DNA from: Polytrichum commune
Lineage: Eukaryota > Streptophyta > Polytrichopsida > Polytrichales > Polytrichaceae
Length of the DNA stretch: 64,000 nucleotides
Assembly: GCA_950295325.1 (NCBI GenBank)
Contig: OX485808.1
Span: 498,501 to 562,500 of the forward strand
Direction: 5' to 3'
The translations under genes were made by a program, and so were the position numbers. Shown here piece by piece: positions 1-11,066 of this stretch. Each line of letters begins with the position of its first letter. Positions within the stretch are counted from its first letter, which is position 1. The notes beneath the pieces were generated by a model. It worked only from the letters and a program-made list of their open reading frames with translations, was not told where the DNA came from and ran no database searches.

Positions 1-6
1 GCAATA

Positions 7-1183
7 TGTGAGGCCAAACCACCCACCCTTATGCGTCGTAGTCCGGGTGAGGGTATGTAGCTCACATCCAATGCTTATAGCATTTTCCCCTTTCAATCTC
101 ATCAACCTATGTCACACTCAACATCAATGTTGGTACACCAGTTTATTCCATAATGGAAGTACAAGCATTAAAAAATGCTCTTCTCTACCCTTTCCCCCCT
201 TCCTACACTCCCTCGCAACCAACACTAACTCCCTCCCTAAGGCTCACTCACTAATGCCACGATCTTGCACCTTGTGGCCTCCTAATTTATCCATACTCTA
301 ATTTACTAACCAATTTCTTCACCAATTGCCTAAGCAATTGATCCCCACAATAGAACACCCTTAATGCTAAGTACCCCTACCCTTTAATTCCCCTCAGTAT
401 CGGTATTTAAGCCGGGAAAATGCGTTGTTTGGCTCGGGGCCTAGCCCGTCATCGCCCGTCAATGGGTCGGGACTGGAGCTCCTTGGTCAGTTGCCTCTGC
501 GCTTCGGTGTTGTTGGGATCTCCCCCAGCTCGCAATCTAGCTCGCTACCTTGTTTCGGTGTTGTTGGGATCTCCCAGCTTGCATTCAAGCTTGCTACCCT
601 TTCGGTGTTGCTGGGATCTCCCCTAGCTCGCATTCAAGCTGCCTCCACACTTCGGTGTTGTTGGGATCTCACCCAGCTTGCATTCAAGCTCGCTACCCTG
701 TTTCGGTGTTGCTGGGATCTCCCCCAGCTCGCATTCAAGCTGCCTCCGCATTTTGGTCTCTCTCCCCTGTTGCATTACCCAGCGCCCTTCTCCTACACCG
801 CACTCTGTTTTCACTTCCCTCCGAATCCACAGAGAGAGCCCCTGGTCCTCGGCTGCCCTCACCTTACTCCTCGGTCGAGTCTATCTTCTAAAACCCGAGG
901 TTCCACCCTAAAATGGACAGGGATGTTGCCTAAGTCAATTCCTAAAACCCTGGGTTGAACTTACTAGTCTAAGGTTCTACCTAAGCCTTCACCCATAACA
1001 TAAATCTAGAGGCTTAACTTACTAACTCCGCATGTAAATCAAAACCCAATCTTAACTCAACTATAATCTACCTTAATGAACATCACTCTTTTTATGTTTT
1101 AATAAAATAATAACAATTCCAAGCTCGGGCCTTCATCAATTCTAAACTTAAACCCCATGTGGGCACATGCTTTTGGGCTCACA
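7..1183 (-). mobile_element. LTR-retrotransposon LTR, probably solo
   Basis: The block starts TGTGAG and ends CTCACA, the perfect short inverted termini typical of LTRs. It ends exactly where homology to duplication copy B (44887 onward) begins. A 19-nt stretch at 26-44 occurs inverted at 30551-30569, near the end of another LTR (28914-30588), and the TGTGAGCCCAAAA terminus (read on minus) is shared with that LTR. Flanking pentamers are caata (2-6) and catta (1184-1188), a possible target duplication with one mismatch. Because the window starts at base 1, a full element extending leftward cannot be excluded. Confidence 0.6.
503..757. repeat. Five-copy ~50-bp tandem repeat inside the LTR
   Basis: Five head-to-tail units begin with ttcggtgttg at 503, 554, 601, 651 and 702. 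Each continues with a ctgggatctc core and a gctcgcattcaagct-like core. Units differ by a few substitutions and 1-4 nt in length. Reading frames stay open through it on both strands because of the repetition, not because a protein is encoded. Confidence 0.85.
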
Positions 1184-1439
1184 CATTAGATGCACAATCA
1201 ACATCCATTCAATATAACATGCCTTGTCTTCATATGGCTATGCTAAGTGCCTTTATTGACCCCCTCTACAATATACACATTTGTATGTAAAAAATCTTGC
1301 AAAGAAAAATGTAGTTTCACTTACACAAAGCTCAAAGACGTTGTTTTTTTTTTAATCAACTTCTGATTGTGTTCAATAGCACCAAACAATATCCTTACAT
1401 CCACTGGATTCCGGATCCAATAATAAAGGACGTACATCA

Positions 1440-1935
1440 TGCATCCACCTACTAAAGGCCTATGGTATCTCTTACAAGCTTATTTACTAACATATTTGGA
1501 AGGGGGGACAAGAAGGCCAAACCAACCTCCAATATCTCCCATATTTTACAACTAGTTACTCAAGCTAGTTCTAGGATGTCAAATTAATCCATGCATCGGG
1601 TATCTTGTATAGGCCATTACGGCCTTTCAAATGCAACACATCAAAAATGTCAATATACCAAAGGCCTCTAGTATCTACTTTAGGCCATTCCAATCAAATA
1701 AATCCGACAAGGTCAAGGAAGTTGAGTTCCACAACATCCCTTGAACCTCACTTGAGCCTTTACACACATTTAAATATAAAGAAATCAAGGAGGTTAAATT
1801 ATCCCAAAGCCTCAAATATGTTTTTTAAGCCTTGACATATACGTAAGTTGACTTTAGTCCGAAAGATCATGTTGCCCACTTCCTCTAATATTTCTCTTCA
1901 GCTAATACCTAACGACTTACATTTTCAAGCCTACA
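1440..1935 (-). pseudogene. Fossil LRR units downstream of PNL-A
   Basis: Beyond the PNL-A stop codon the DNA still shows the skeleton of the 72-bp LRR unit (ggtatctcc / caagcc / ggtcaaggaggt). Recognisable echoes lie near 1467, 1600, 1669, 1818 and 1886, spaced about one or two unit lengths apart, with many substitutions and stops. The same fossil units lie at about 45140-45640 after PNL-B. The present stop therefore sits inside what was once a longer repeat array. Confidence 0.6.
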
Positions 1936-1942
1936 CAACCAT

Positions 1943-4900
1943 TCAATTTGATCGACAACATTGAAGCCAACACATCAATTTTCTCCAGAATTGACTCAAA
2001 TGTTTGCCCATGGATAACTTCACCTCTTTGACCTCCCTTGTCCCGCAAAGATCAATTTCCTCCGAGGTCGTCACAAAGGTCTTATCAAAGGCCTTTGGTA
2101 TCCCCTTCAAGCCATCACAACCACTAATGCACTGGGAGGTCAAGGAGGTCAAGTTACCCAACGCCTCCGGTATCTCCTGCAAGCCTTCACAACCACTAAC
2201 GTACAGGGAGGTCAAGGAGGTCAAGTTACCCAACGCCTCCGGTATCTCCTTCAAGCCTTTACACCAACTTAAGTCGAGGGAGGTCAAGGAGGTCAAGTTA
2301 CCCAACACCTCCGGTATCTCCTTCAAGCCTTTACACGCACTTAAGTTGAGGGAGGTCAAGGAGGTCAAGTTACCCAACGCCTCCGGTATCTCCTTCAAGC
2401 CTTCACATTCACTTAAGTCGAGGGTGGTCAAGGAAGTCAAGTTACCCAACGCCTCCGGTATCTCCTTCAAGCCTTTACACCAACTTAAGTCGAGGGAGGT
2501 CAAGGAGGTCAAGTTACCCAACACCTCCGGTATCTCCTCCAAGCCTTTACACCAACTTAAGTCGAGGGAGGTCAAGGAGGTCAAGTTACCCAACGCCTCC
2601 GGTATCTCCTTCAAACTTTGACACCCCCATAAATTAAGGGAGGTCAAGGAGGTCAAGTTACCCAACGCCTCCGGTATCTCCTTCAAGCCTTCACACCCAC
2701 TTAAGTCGAGGGAGGTCAAGGAGGTCAAGTTACCCAACGCCTCCGGTATCTCCTTCAAGCCTTCACACTCATTTAAGTTGAGGGAGGTCAAGGAGGTCAA
2801 GTTACCCAACGCCTCCGGTATCTCCTTCAAGCCTTCACACCCACTTAAGTCGAGGGTGGTCAAGGAGGTCAAGTTACCCAATGCCTCCGGTATCTCCTTC
2901 AAGCCTTTACACTCACTTAACTCAAAATAAGTCAACATGTTTAAGTTGCCTATGGTGCTTGGTAAGGATGGTAAATTTGGGCAATCTTTTATTCTCATTT
3001 TGTATAAGAATTTCAATTGTCCGATACTATCACCAATTTCGCATAGAGTAGATACGCCTTCAATCACCAAAATTTGCAAATATATGTGATTCTTCCAATT
3101 GAACAAAAATGGATTTGAGGTCATTTCAAAATGAGGATTTGGTTGGCAAATCACCATCAAACATTGGAGATTTTTGGATTGATTCAAAAATTTATCAAAT
3201 GACATTGAACCCTCAAAACCTTGAAATCCAAAAAATCGAAGCGAAAACAAAGGTATTTCCACATCAAAGTGTGTTTGAAATTCCTTCATTTGTTCATTGA
3301 AAGAAAGACATTCGATACGCTCCATAACGTTTCGTGGTTTCCCACTCCATGTTGCTTTTTGTATTTTCCACCATCGAGTACCAATATACATGGGGTCTGT
3401 TTCCACAATCATACGTCCCATATCCCGTAATTGTTCATGGACTTCGTAGACTCCATCTTTGTCAATCTTAACTAAAGATTTATCTTCCAGATGTTTCAAA
3501 GACTCTTCAGCATTTTTGTTGACATCTCTCCATAAAGATGATGAGGTCACAATTTTTAATGTATCCATTGGGACCAAATCTTTGCTGAAATAACAACATA
3601 GGTCCAAAAACAAATTCTTTTCTTCTTGGGTAAGGTCATCGAAGCTTATCCGTAGGCAATGCCAAACCTCATTGTTATTCTCCAATCCCAAGGCTCTAGC
3701 CCTTTGTAGTCTTTGCAAAGCTCGCACCCAAATGCGTAGTCTCTTGAATCCATACAATGTTCCACCCACAACCTTCAAGCTCAAAGGCAACCCTTTACAT
3801 GCATCCACAATTTTCTCGACGATGTCCACCATATGAGATGGTGTTTCATATCCTTGATCACCAAAAGCATGCCTCGAGAATAATTTCATAGCTTCTCCTT
3901 TGATGAGTTCATCCAAATCTACACGACCAACATCTCCGAGGTGTTCCACAAGGTGCCAATCACGAGTTGTGATGATCATCTTGTTAGTACTCTTGGCTTT
4001 AAAGATCTCAACATCCATCAATTCATGAATTTGTGTACTATTGCCAATGTCATCAAGAACAATGAGAGTTTTTTTATTTGTGATTGTTTCACAAAGATGG
4101 GTCTTTGCTTCTACAATGTTTTTCACATCATCCACCTTTGCCCCCAAGTTGTTCAAAATTTCTTTGAATATCTCGATCTTGCCACAATTTTCGTTCTTCA
4201 TGAAAGTAAAGCTAAATGCTTCAAAACGACCACGCATGCACTCCATCACAGTTTTGGCCAATGTAGTTTTGCCCATTCCACCCATCCCTATAATGGCCAC
4301 TATAGAGTGTTTCTCCAATGCTTTCATGACCCCTGGGAATCTTTCTTGCGAACCAACAAACTCGTTTCCTCCTTTCTTTGCACTTGCGTCCCCCTTGTGC
4401 TCCATAGTATCTATTGTTGGTAGAATGTTCCCACTAGTTTCTTGAGTTCGAGGCATGCTGGACTTGTCCATCTCCACAACATGGTTCATATTGTTTGAAG
4501 CATTCAAATGAAGTTCTTGCCGAATTTGACGGAGCCTCGAACAAATATCTTGAAAGGTTGGCCTTTCTGATGGTTCAAAAGACCAACAATCTTTGATCAA
4601 AGATGCCAATGACTTAGGGCAATCGGGTGGCAAACTTGGCCTCTCTCCAGCTTGCATACTTTCTTTGACCGCGGCTCTCTTACCTTGTGAGAATGGAATC
4701 ACCTTCGTGACAATGTAAGAACACACCATGGCAAAGCTAAATACGTCACTTTTGAAAGCATTCACATGAGGTTTCAATAGATCATCAGATCTTGAAAATG
4801 TCTCTGGTGCCCTAAACCCGGTCGTACCTAGATTATGGGATGTTGGCTCTTCGTATGCATCTTGTGCTTCAATTTTTGAAATTCCAAAGTCCACCAATTT

Positions 4901-5938
4901 AACTTTCATGTAGCCTATGGAATCCAATATGGGATCATTGAAGGAGCTCACAAGTATATTATCGGGCTTCAAGTCACGGTGCGCAACATTCATGTCATGG
5001 AGATAGAGCATTCCGCTTGCAATTTGGAACATCACATCAACGACAACAAGGTTGGATTGTAGCAAATCAAGGTTCTTGATAATTGCAACTCCAAGATTTC
5101 TCTCCATCTTCTCCATCACTATATATCGCCATTTGCCATCATGGTCATATCCTTCACCACAACATATGAACTTAACAATGTTTGGATGACTCAACCCTGC
5201 TAAGATACCCGCTTCTTTCTTGAAGTTTTCATACGCTTTATCATCATAACATATGTCAACCGCTTTAAAAAACTTCATAGCCAATTCCAAGCCGAAGCAA
5301 TTTGTTTTGTATACTTGTCCACAAGCACCGCCTCCCAACCGAGTTGATCGTTCAGGAATCCGGTTGTATGTTGGAAATGTTCCATAATTCAACTCAGCGC
5401 CTTCTCCATTCATTCGACAAACCAACCGCTCGTAAGCATACTTTGCAACTTCCTCATCCTTCAAGGACTTTGTTGCATCAATATGTGTCAACAAGTGTTG
5501 GACCAACGCGTTTTGGTCTTCCTCCACTTCTGTAATATTGATCGGATTGAAGTCTATGGACTTTCGAAGGCCCATGGTCATTTTCCCCAATATTTGGAAT
5601 TGCTCACACAATGTATTGAAAACATGATTGAGCTCTTCAAGTAACTCGCGAAACTCCTCTTCATTATTCATCTGCCACAATGATGCATGAATCCAATCAT
5701 CCCTACCACAATCTTGGATTAATGCCTCGATTTTACACACAACTCGATATAAATCTTCCATATTTGGTCCAAGCTCCAGTTTGTGATGAGCTTGTCGAAC
5801 CCAAGTCATGAAATACTCTCCAACAAGTTTCGATATGATTTTTAAATGCAAACATTGCTTTGCATTCAATAAAATTCTCTTTTGATCCAATTGCTTCAAT
5901 TTTTTTGAGCACTCCATAAATAACAAGGAGTTGTCCAT
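1943..5938 (-). CDS. Protein kinase-NBS-LRR (PNL) disease-resistance-like protein, copy A
   Basis: Intact, apparently single-exon gene of 1331 residues from the first ATG at 5938 (the frame is open a further 9 codons upstream, without an ATG). Order: helical N-terminal region (1 to about 190); kinase (about 199-475) with glycine loop GGGACG (202-207), VAIK-type lysine (222), HRDLKPDN (320-327), DFG (350-352) and APE (377-379), all intact; NB-ARC with P-loop GMGGMGKT (551-558), kinase-2 LIVLDD (625-630), TTRD (657-660), GLPL (716-719) and VHEQLRDMG in the MHD position; 12 LRRs of 24 residues (992-1279); and a 52-residue tail ending QCCRSN. The LRR consensus is IPEALGNLTSLTSLDLSGC. By family knowledge, such proteins sense pathogens inside the cell, with the NB-ARC as nucleotide switch. 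The kinase could phosphorylate a partner, which is inference. A nearly identical copy lies at 45650-51445. Confidence 0.93.
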   Translation of the reverse strand: MDNSLLFMECSKKLKQLDQKRILLNAKQCLHLKIISKLVGEYFMTWVRQAHHKLELGPNMEDLYRVVCKIEALIQDCGRDDWIHASLWQMNNEEEFRELLEELNHVFNTLCEQFQILGKMTMGLRKSIDFNPINITEVEEDQNALVQHLLTHIDATKSLKDEEVAKYAYERLVCRMNGEGAELNYGTFPTYNRIPERSTRLGGGACGQVYKTNCFGLELAMKFFKAVDICYDDKAYENFKKEAGILAGLSHPNIVKFICCGEGYDHDGKWRYIVMEKMERNLGVAIIKNLDLLQSNLVVVDVMFQIASGMLYLHDMNVAHRDLKPDNILVSSFNDPILDSIGYMKVKLVDFGISKIEAQDAYEEPTSHNLGTTGFRAPETFSRSDDLLKPHVNAFKSDVFSFAMVCSYIVTKVIPFSQGKRAAVKESMQAGERPSLPPDCPKSLASLIKDCWSFEPSERPTFQDICSRLRQIRQELHLNASNNMNHVVEMDKSSMPRTQETSGNILPTIDTMEHKGDASAKKGGNEFVGSQERFPGVMKALEKHSIVAIIGMGGMGKTTLAKTVMECMRGRFEAFSFTFMKNENCGKIEIFKEILNNLGAKVDDVKNIVEAKTHLCETITNKKTLIVLDDIGNSTQIHELMDVEIFKAKSTNKMIITTRDWHLVEHLGDVGRVDLDELIKGEAMKLFSRHAFGDQGYETPSHMVDIVEKIVDACKGLPLSLKVVGGTLYGFKRLRIWVRALQRLQRARALGLENNNEVWHCLRISFDDLTQEEKNLFLDLCCYFSKDLVPMDTLKIVTSSSLWRDVNKNAEESLKHLEDKSLVKIDKDGVYEVHEQLRDMGRMIVETDPMYIGTRWWKIQKATWSGKPRNVMERIECLSFNEQMKEFQTHFDVEIPLFSLRFFGFQGFEGSMSFDKFLNQSKNLQCLMVICQPNPHFEMTSNPFLFNWKNHIYLQILVIEGVSTLCEIGDSIGQLKFLYKMRIKDCPNLPSLPSTIGNLNMLTYFELSECKGLKEIPEALGNLTSLTTLDLSGCEGLKEIPEALGNLTSLTSLNLNECEGLKEIPEALGNLTSLTSLDLSGCEGLKEIPEALGNLTSLTSLNLWGCQSLKEIPEALGNLTSLTSLDLSWCKGLEEIPEVLGNLTSLTSLDLSWCKGLKEIPEALGNLTSLTTLDLSECEGLKEIPEALGNLTSLTSLNLSACKGLKEIPEVLGNLTSLTSLDLSWCKGLKEIPEALGNLTSLTSLYVSGCEGLQEIPEALGNLTSLTSQCISGCDGLKGIPKAFDKTFVTTSEEIDLCGTREVKEVKLSMGKHLSQFWRKLMCWLQCCRSN
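2102..2965 (-). repeat. 72-bp tandem array encoding 12 LRRs (PNL-A)
   Basis: Twelve consecutive 72-bp units, each one 24-residue LRR. The first (LPSTIGNLNM...) is divergent, and most of the other eleven differ only at the solvent-side positions after LDL. Because 72 is divisible by three, gain or loss of units keeps the frame. The opposite strand is also open in long stretches (REVKEVKLPNASG repeats), which is a by-product of the periodicity. Confidence 0.95.
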
Positions 5939-5975
5939 GATGCAAAACTTGCCACACGCCCTCAACTATATCTAC

Positions 5976-5981
5976 TTTATA
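5976..5981 (-). promoter_or_regulatory. TATA-like box upstream of PNL-A
   Basis: On the minus strand TATAAA lies 38 bases before the ATG, in the context ggttttataaag. The same sequence at the same distance occurs before PNL-B (51483-51488). If used, the 5' leader would be only about ten bases, which is unusually short. The real promoter may be farther away behind a leader intron. Confidence 0.3.
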
Positions 5982-6095
5982 AAACCTTAATTCCAAAGGA
6001 ATTTGTATTACAAAGGAAGCTTGAAGGATCATATAATCATCTGCACATCCAAGCCAAAAGTCAAAAATAACAATGCACCTCCATGTACTACACAC

Positions 6096-8341
6096 TTGTA
6101 CTGACATGCAACATATATTACATTCGACAAAATCAAATCTAGGATTTAAGAATAGAAACATGTATTCTAAAAAGTCCTCCTTAATAGTTCCAACGCTATA
6201 TAATCTACCAGGGAACATACACAACTTAATCACTTCATGTGATAAACATTTTTGTAACATAATGTAAGACGTTAAATCATCTTGGGCAGCCTAGATTTTC
6301 CACATTTATAGAAGATATTAAGGTGTAAAGAAATCTTCATAAACCATTCATACAATATAACATAAGCATTGTACTATATACAATACAAATGTTTTCAAAC
6401 TTGTATCATGATATTATTGAAGTATTTGTACTATTACATTTATAATCCACTTTGAATTCTTTTCATCCATAATATATAACCCATATTGACCTAACCTTAA
6501 AACACACATCGTTTGGATTAAATATGGCAAATTAGATGAAAACGATACATCTATTGTCAATGATATCTCTAAATTTTTTTAAAAAGAAACTTGTGCATTT
6601 TCTAGAAATTTCCTTGCAGAGTTGTGTTAACTTTCCAATTACCACAAAGATATGTACCAAAATTAGCAAAACATGTATCCAGAGTCGCTCCTAAATTCAC
6701 TTGGTTTGACTCTACCACCTTGAAAAACGTTTATCAATCAACTATGAACCACACATCAACTCTTTAAGACAAAAAACTTAACGTACACTTCTTAGAATTC
6801 TCGCCACTAAGGTTGCATCATGAGTGCTAGGCTTTAATGGTGTAAAATCTATTTTGCTTTCATCCTTCAATTTCTATGCAACATGAACACATCATAATAG
6901 CCCCAAACTCACTTCGTCATCATAATGAGGTTGCCTTCATGCTATGACATGTTGTTGGCTACAAAGGTAGGAATAAGTGTACTACAGCTTGTGTAAGTTA
7001 CAAATCTTCGCACATTCTTTTTTAGGTGATCATAGGCGATGCATGTGTTGGTCGGAAAGCAAACTCAACTAGAGACGGTGATGATTAATTACTTTGCCCT
7101 ACTCTTTGATTAATGAGACGGGACTCGCTCGCTACTTGGATGTTAGTGGCTTCTCACAAGATCAATCATGTCAATCAACTTTCATAATCCTTCAAGAGTG
7201 GACTTGGGACTCAAGACCTTTATTTATCACCCAATTTGATGGCATTGCATCAACTATAGATAGTTTATCCACATTCGTAAAATCAAATTTGTCTCCAAGC
7301 AACGTTTGAATCCAATGTAACGAACAAATTGTTTATCTCCAAACATCGCGCGAGATACTAGAAATTTGAACAATTGAGTTGGAGCAAGTTTATTGGTGGT
7401 TACTACGACATATAATACTACAGACTTCCATCTTCGAACATATCCGAACAAAATATGCCCATTACTAGATATCAAGTAAATCTATGTTGATGCATGAATA
7501 TTGGACACAATGCAAATGTATACGTGTAGCCTTATCAATTGCTCTTCTAGTAAAAATGGGGAAACGAGGATTTGATTGGGACTACATTTATTGTTGGACA
7601 CGCAATTTTGTTGGGTGTTATTTGATGAAAATAACACATCTAAAGTGGTACTTCGAACACATAAATGTTTTTCAAACCATGTACATAAATTAGGAATTCC
7701 ATCAATGTTGATATTTTTTTCCCAATGTTAGTTGGGAAACAAGTTTGTTTGTTTTGTAATGCACATGTACCAACGTATGACGGAAACAATACCCGCACAT
7801 GCATTATTATTTTCGTATAAACTATTTTGTCTAAATTTACTTAGATCCTAGTACTCTATTAGATGAGCATAACATTCGAATCTAAGCGAGGTTGTACTCA
7901 ACACGCTTGGGTTGATGAATTCATACTAAATTACCACCTCTATGTGACGAGATGGATAACATCCTTTAGTCTATTCACAATTCTCTTCAAGCAATTAGTT
8001 TGCTCCTAAACACCCACAATAGTTTACGACTGCACATGCCACTCAATAACATTATCACGCACCACTATCCCTCCGAGTCCTTCAACTATTCCCAAATAGG
8101 ACGGTAATTTCGATCCAAGAACATGGTGGATAGAAATCATGCAAGCACATGATTGTGTTGAAATAGAGAAAGATATGCAACTATGTGAAGGGATAGGATA
8201 TACCAATGATGGTGGTGATGTGGTAAGATTGCCCTTAAAGTCAACTTCCCAATCTTCATGACCCATGCTATTGGGGGAGTTGGGGAGTCGCACAAGTCCC
8301 TACTCTACAACACCACACTAAATGTTGAAGTTAGCATGGCC
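6096..8341. other. 2.2-kb segment present only in duplication copy A
   Basis: Copy B runs continuously from the equivalent of 6095 to the equivalent of 8342. Copy A carries about 2246 extra bases, flanked on both sides by a cacac pentamer (left ctacacac, right gcccacacc). No gene, terminal inverted repeat or LTR was recognised inside; short open frames (for example near 7094-7309 and 7484-7693) have no recognisable motif. It is either an insertion in A or a microhomology-mediated deletion in B. Confidence 0.7.
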
Positions 8342-9470
8342 CACACCAGATATCACCATATGCATACATATGTCTTGTAGTCACTGAGTGGCAACTAGGG
8401 AGGGTGTCATACCACACTTGGTGCTACATGACAAGTCATGAAGACCACTCTAATCAACATGGTCCACCGTTTTTAATCCCACACTCAATGTCTATGGTCT
8501 TGATTGCTCACTAATTTGTTGGGTGCACAAGATCCCTAGGAACAACCTTTGCTCAACTCAACATCGAGGCAACCAAGTTTCTTCACTAAACAACCACCAA
8601 CAAATATGATCCACAAAGAAGAGCGCAAGTAAATAAGAAGCAACCTACATGTGAAGTAGATTACCTTGTATTTACCCACCTCTCTGCATGACAAACACCT
8701 ACTTCACTTCAAGATATTGATTCGTCTAAAAAAAACAAACAAATCTTCAGCTATTGGTAGAACCACAAGTTGCACACAAATTGGTCGAGCCAAGCGTTAT
8801 TTCTAACGATTACATACCTTTTCTTCATCGTTGCAGAGTGAAACAAGAGGTAGCATCCAACAAAGCCTGGGAAGCGAAAGGGACGAGGAGCCCAAAGAAT
8901 AATAAATCAATGCCCATGCCCCGAGTGTCAGAAACCACTGCCGTTGCCAGCCACGAACCACCATCACCAAAGAAACTGTAAGTTATGGGAGTTGATTGAT
9001 CGTGAGAGCCAAAGTGGTGAACAAAGGCCAGCAGGAGAGAAGGTTGGCTATAGCAGAGAAGAAGGCGCTTTTGTCCAAGGATCGTGGTTCCCAAGTCCAC
9101 GTCCATAACTTAATGGGCAAGGAAAACCCGGACTTGGTCACACTGGGTCACCGATTCTACAGAGAAGACCCACGCTGGCCAAGGTGTCTGTACTTACTCG
9201 AGATTCGTTCTCCTTGCATTATTGTCCTGCCTTTAAGAGGTGCACAGTCAGAAACCTTTAATTTTTCAATATGATAATGTTTCATGCCTTGCGGATTCCA
9301 AGTGTACCTTGGGGGATGAGCAACACTTGGACCTTGGACCATTATTGGGTTTCCTCCCTCCACCTTAGTTGGCAGGCTAGCCAAAGTGTCTGTATTTAAA
9401 TCACTCCACGTTTGCGTCCGTGCCAGCAACCTAAGCTACCCTCCTCCACACTTCCTCTAGTGCTCAATAT
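8342..9470. other. Intergenic: duplicated to 8933, then copy-A-only sequence
   Basis: 8342-8933 matches 51603-52194. After that the two copies diverge abruptly. 8934 to about 9384 has small open frames but no recognisable domain. 9385-9470 is a diverged partial copy of the repeat described at 9471-9741. No gene can be supported. Confidence 0.6.
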
Positions 9471-9741
9471 AATAATTGTTCACATAAACAATGGATCCCA
9501 CAGAGTGCATGTAGTTACATCAAAACATTTCTATACATCTATGCTACATTTCAAAAGCACACAAGGGACAAAAGCGTCTGTATTTACATCACTCGATATT
9601 TGCGCCCTTTACAGACACAGATGGATGATCCCAGCTTTGGATGCACGCAACCCTCAACCCCTGCCTGCAAGCTATGTTACCCTCCACAACACTTCCTACA
9701 GTGTTCCATATAATAACGTTCATGTTCCCTTGCTGAGTCAA
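9471..9741. repeat. 270-bp dispersed repeat, copy 1
   Basis: Aligns in direct orientation with 13606-13877 (shared landmarks aataattgttc, ggatcccacagag, cgcaaccctcaacccctg, gttcccttgctgagtcaa). A third, partial, more diverged unit precedes it at 9385-9470. It ends exactly where homology to duplication copy B resumes (56690), so it marks a rearrangement boundary. No coding content recognised. Confidence 0.75.
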
Positions 9742-10588
9742 CCTAATGTGATTGACAACAGAGAAATAATTGTGCAACAAGGCTGAGCACTTATACTTAA
9801 GAGTCCTAATTTTTACCCCCAAAAACCTGATTCCCTCCATTGAAGCCAACACTATCTGTACATTTACTGCACTTCTCCATAAAGGAGTCACATTTTGCAC
9901 ATTTTTGTTAGACTCTCCAACATGTTGGTGAAGTTATCGTTCTCTTAAGATTTTTGAGATGCTTCTGCTTCTCCTGTTGGCTGCACAACATATAAACAAG
10001 GCATGTTATTTTTGGTCACTGCACAACAAGCTTAGGATTAGGCATTCAATGGGTGGTGTTGAGAGTATCCTTGTAAAAATTGTTCTTCAAACGATCGTTG
10101 CAGATGAAAGCACTAGTACACCATATAATAAGAATGACCAGAGATGGTTAATCCAGAGCTTTTAGGGTTACATACTCAATACAAAGCTATCAGAAACTAG
10201 AATGAAAATAGAAAATAAAAACAGACATGCTGCAATAGCCAAATGGTGGCAAGCCATATGACCAGGGACCATCCACAACATCCCCACTGACTTCAAAAGT
10301 TCTTGATAATGGATCCTTGTCTTGAGTTTCTGTTACATCTCCAGAGGTAAGGGGAAGACTCAAGCAAATTGTTGTATAGCATGTGTACCAAGACCTCAAT
10401 TTCAACGCAAGGAACCCATGGGAGATAAGACAAACCCCTGAAGTAGGAAGATTGCTAAGAGTGGAGTTAAGAAGCTCAGAGGAGTGTTGGAATTGGTGAT
10501 GTACTTTGTTAGCACAATGCTATGTTCTAAAGGGTGGGCTTTTGATGAAACTGTGAATACCAGAGGAAAACATAATGTTTACCATTGT

Positions 10589-10957
10589 GAGGTGTGCAGG
10601 CCTTTCATGGTCACCTTTAATTGAGCAGCCATATTTGAGTGGTGTGTGGTTGGATGTGAATGTAAAAACGGATACCAAAAAAACATGTGTTTAAAAGAAA
10701 TTGGACTACATACTCCAAATTTGTTAGCCATTCTAGGCTCAATAATCAACATAATTGGGGGCCTACCGTTTGATGAGCTTGAAAAAGCTCACACTTTGTT
10801 AGTGAATGAAATATTCATATGAGCTCCAGAAGCAATGAGGCAAATGGCTACGGACACAATTTGGAATTGGCAGTCATTTCGCTCTGATTGCATGTTTTGC
10901 ATCCTACGAGATATGAGTGCAGAGCTTAAAATGTCCATTTAAGGCCTGCTTACTTAG
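10589..10957 (+). mobile_element. MITE-like element with GCAGGCCTT termini, copy 1
   Basis: The left end reads gtgcaggcctttcatgg and the right end, reversed, reads taagcaggccttaaatgg: imperfect terminal inverted repeats around a ~370-bp body with no coding capacity. Other members in this window lie at 52769-53055 (inverted), about 53405-53725, about 55970-56258 and 57540-57915. The last is the duplicated counterpart of this one. Exact ends and target duplication are uncertain. Confidence 0.55.
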
Positions 10958-11066
10958 TCTTATTGTAGAGATGCAACAAAGAATTCAGATTAATGTGTGT
11001 CGGTGGAGCTGATTGAGAGGGCAATACAGAGCATCATAACAAAAAAAGGGAGAGAAAAATAAGAAC

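Noticed and set aside
425-958. 177-codon open frame with repeated CCWDLPQLAFKLA
   Set aside because: It is produced by the 50-bp tandem repeat within an LTR; other frames and the opposite strand are equally open.
9589-9900. Minus-strand frame MQNVTPLWRSAVN, shared with 56665-56847
   Set aside because: Differences between the copies mostly change amino acids and there is no domain or splice context, so no evidence of selection on a protein.
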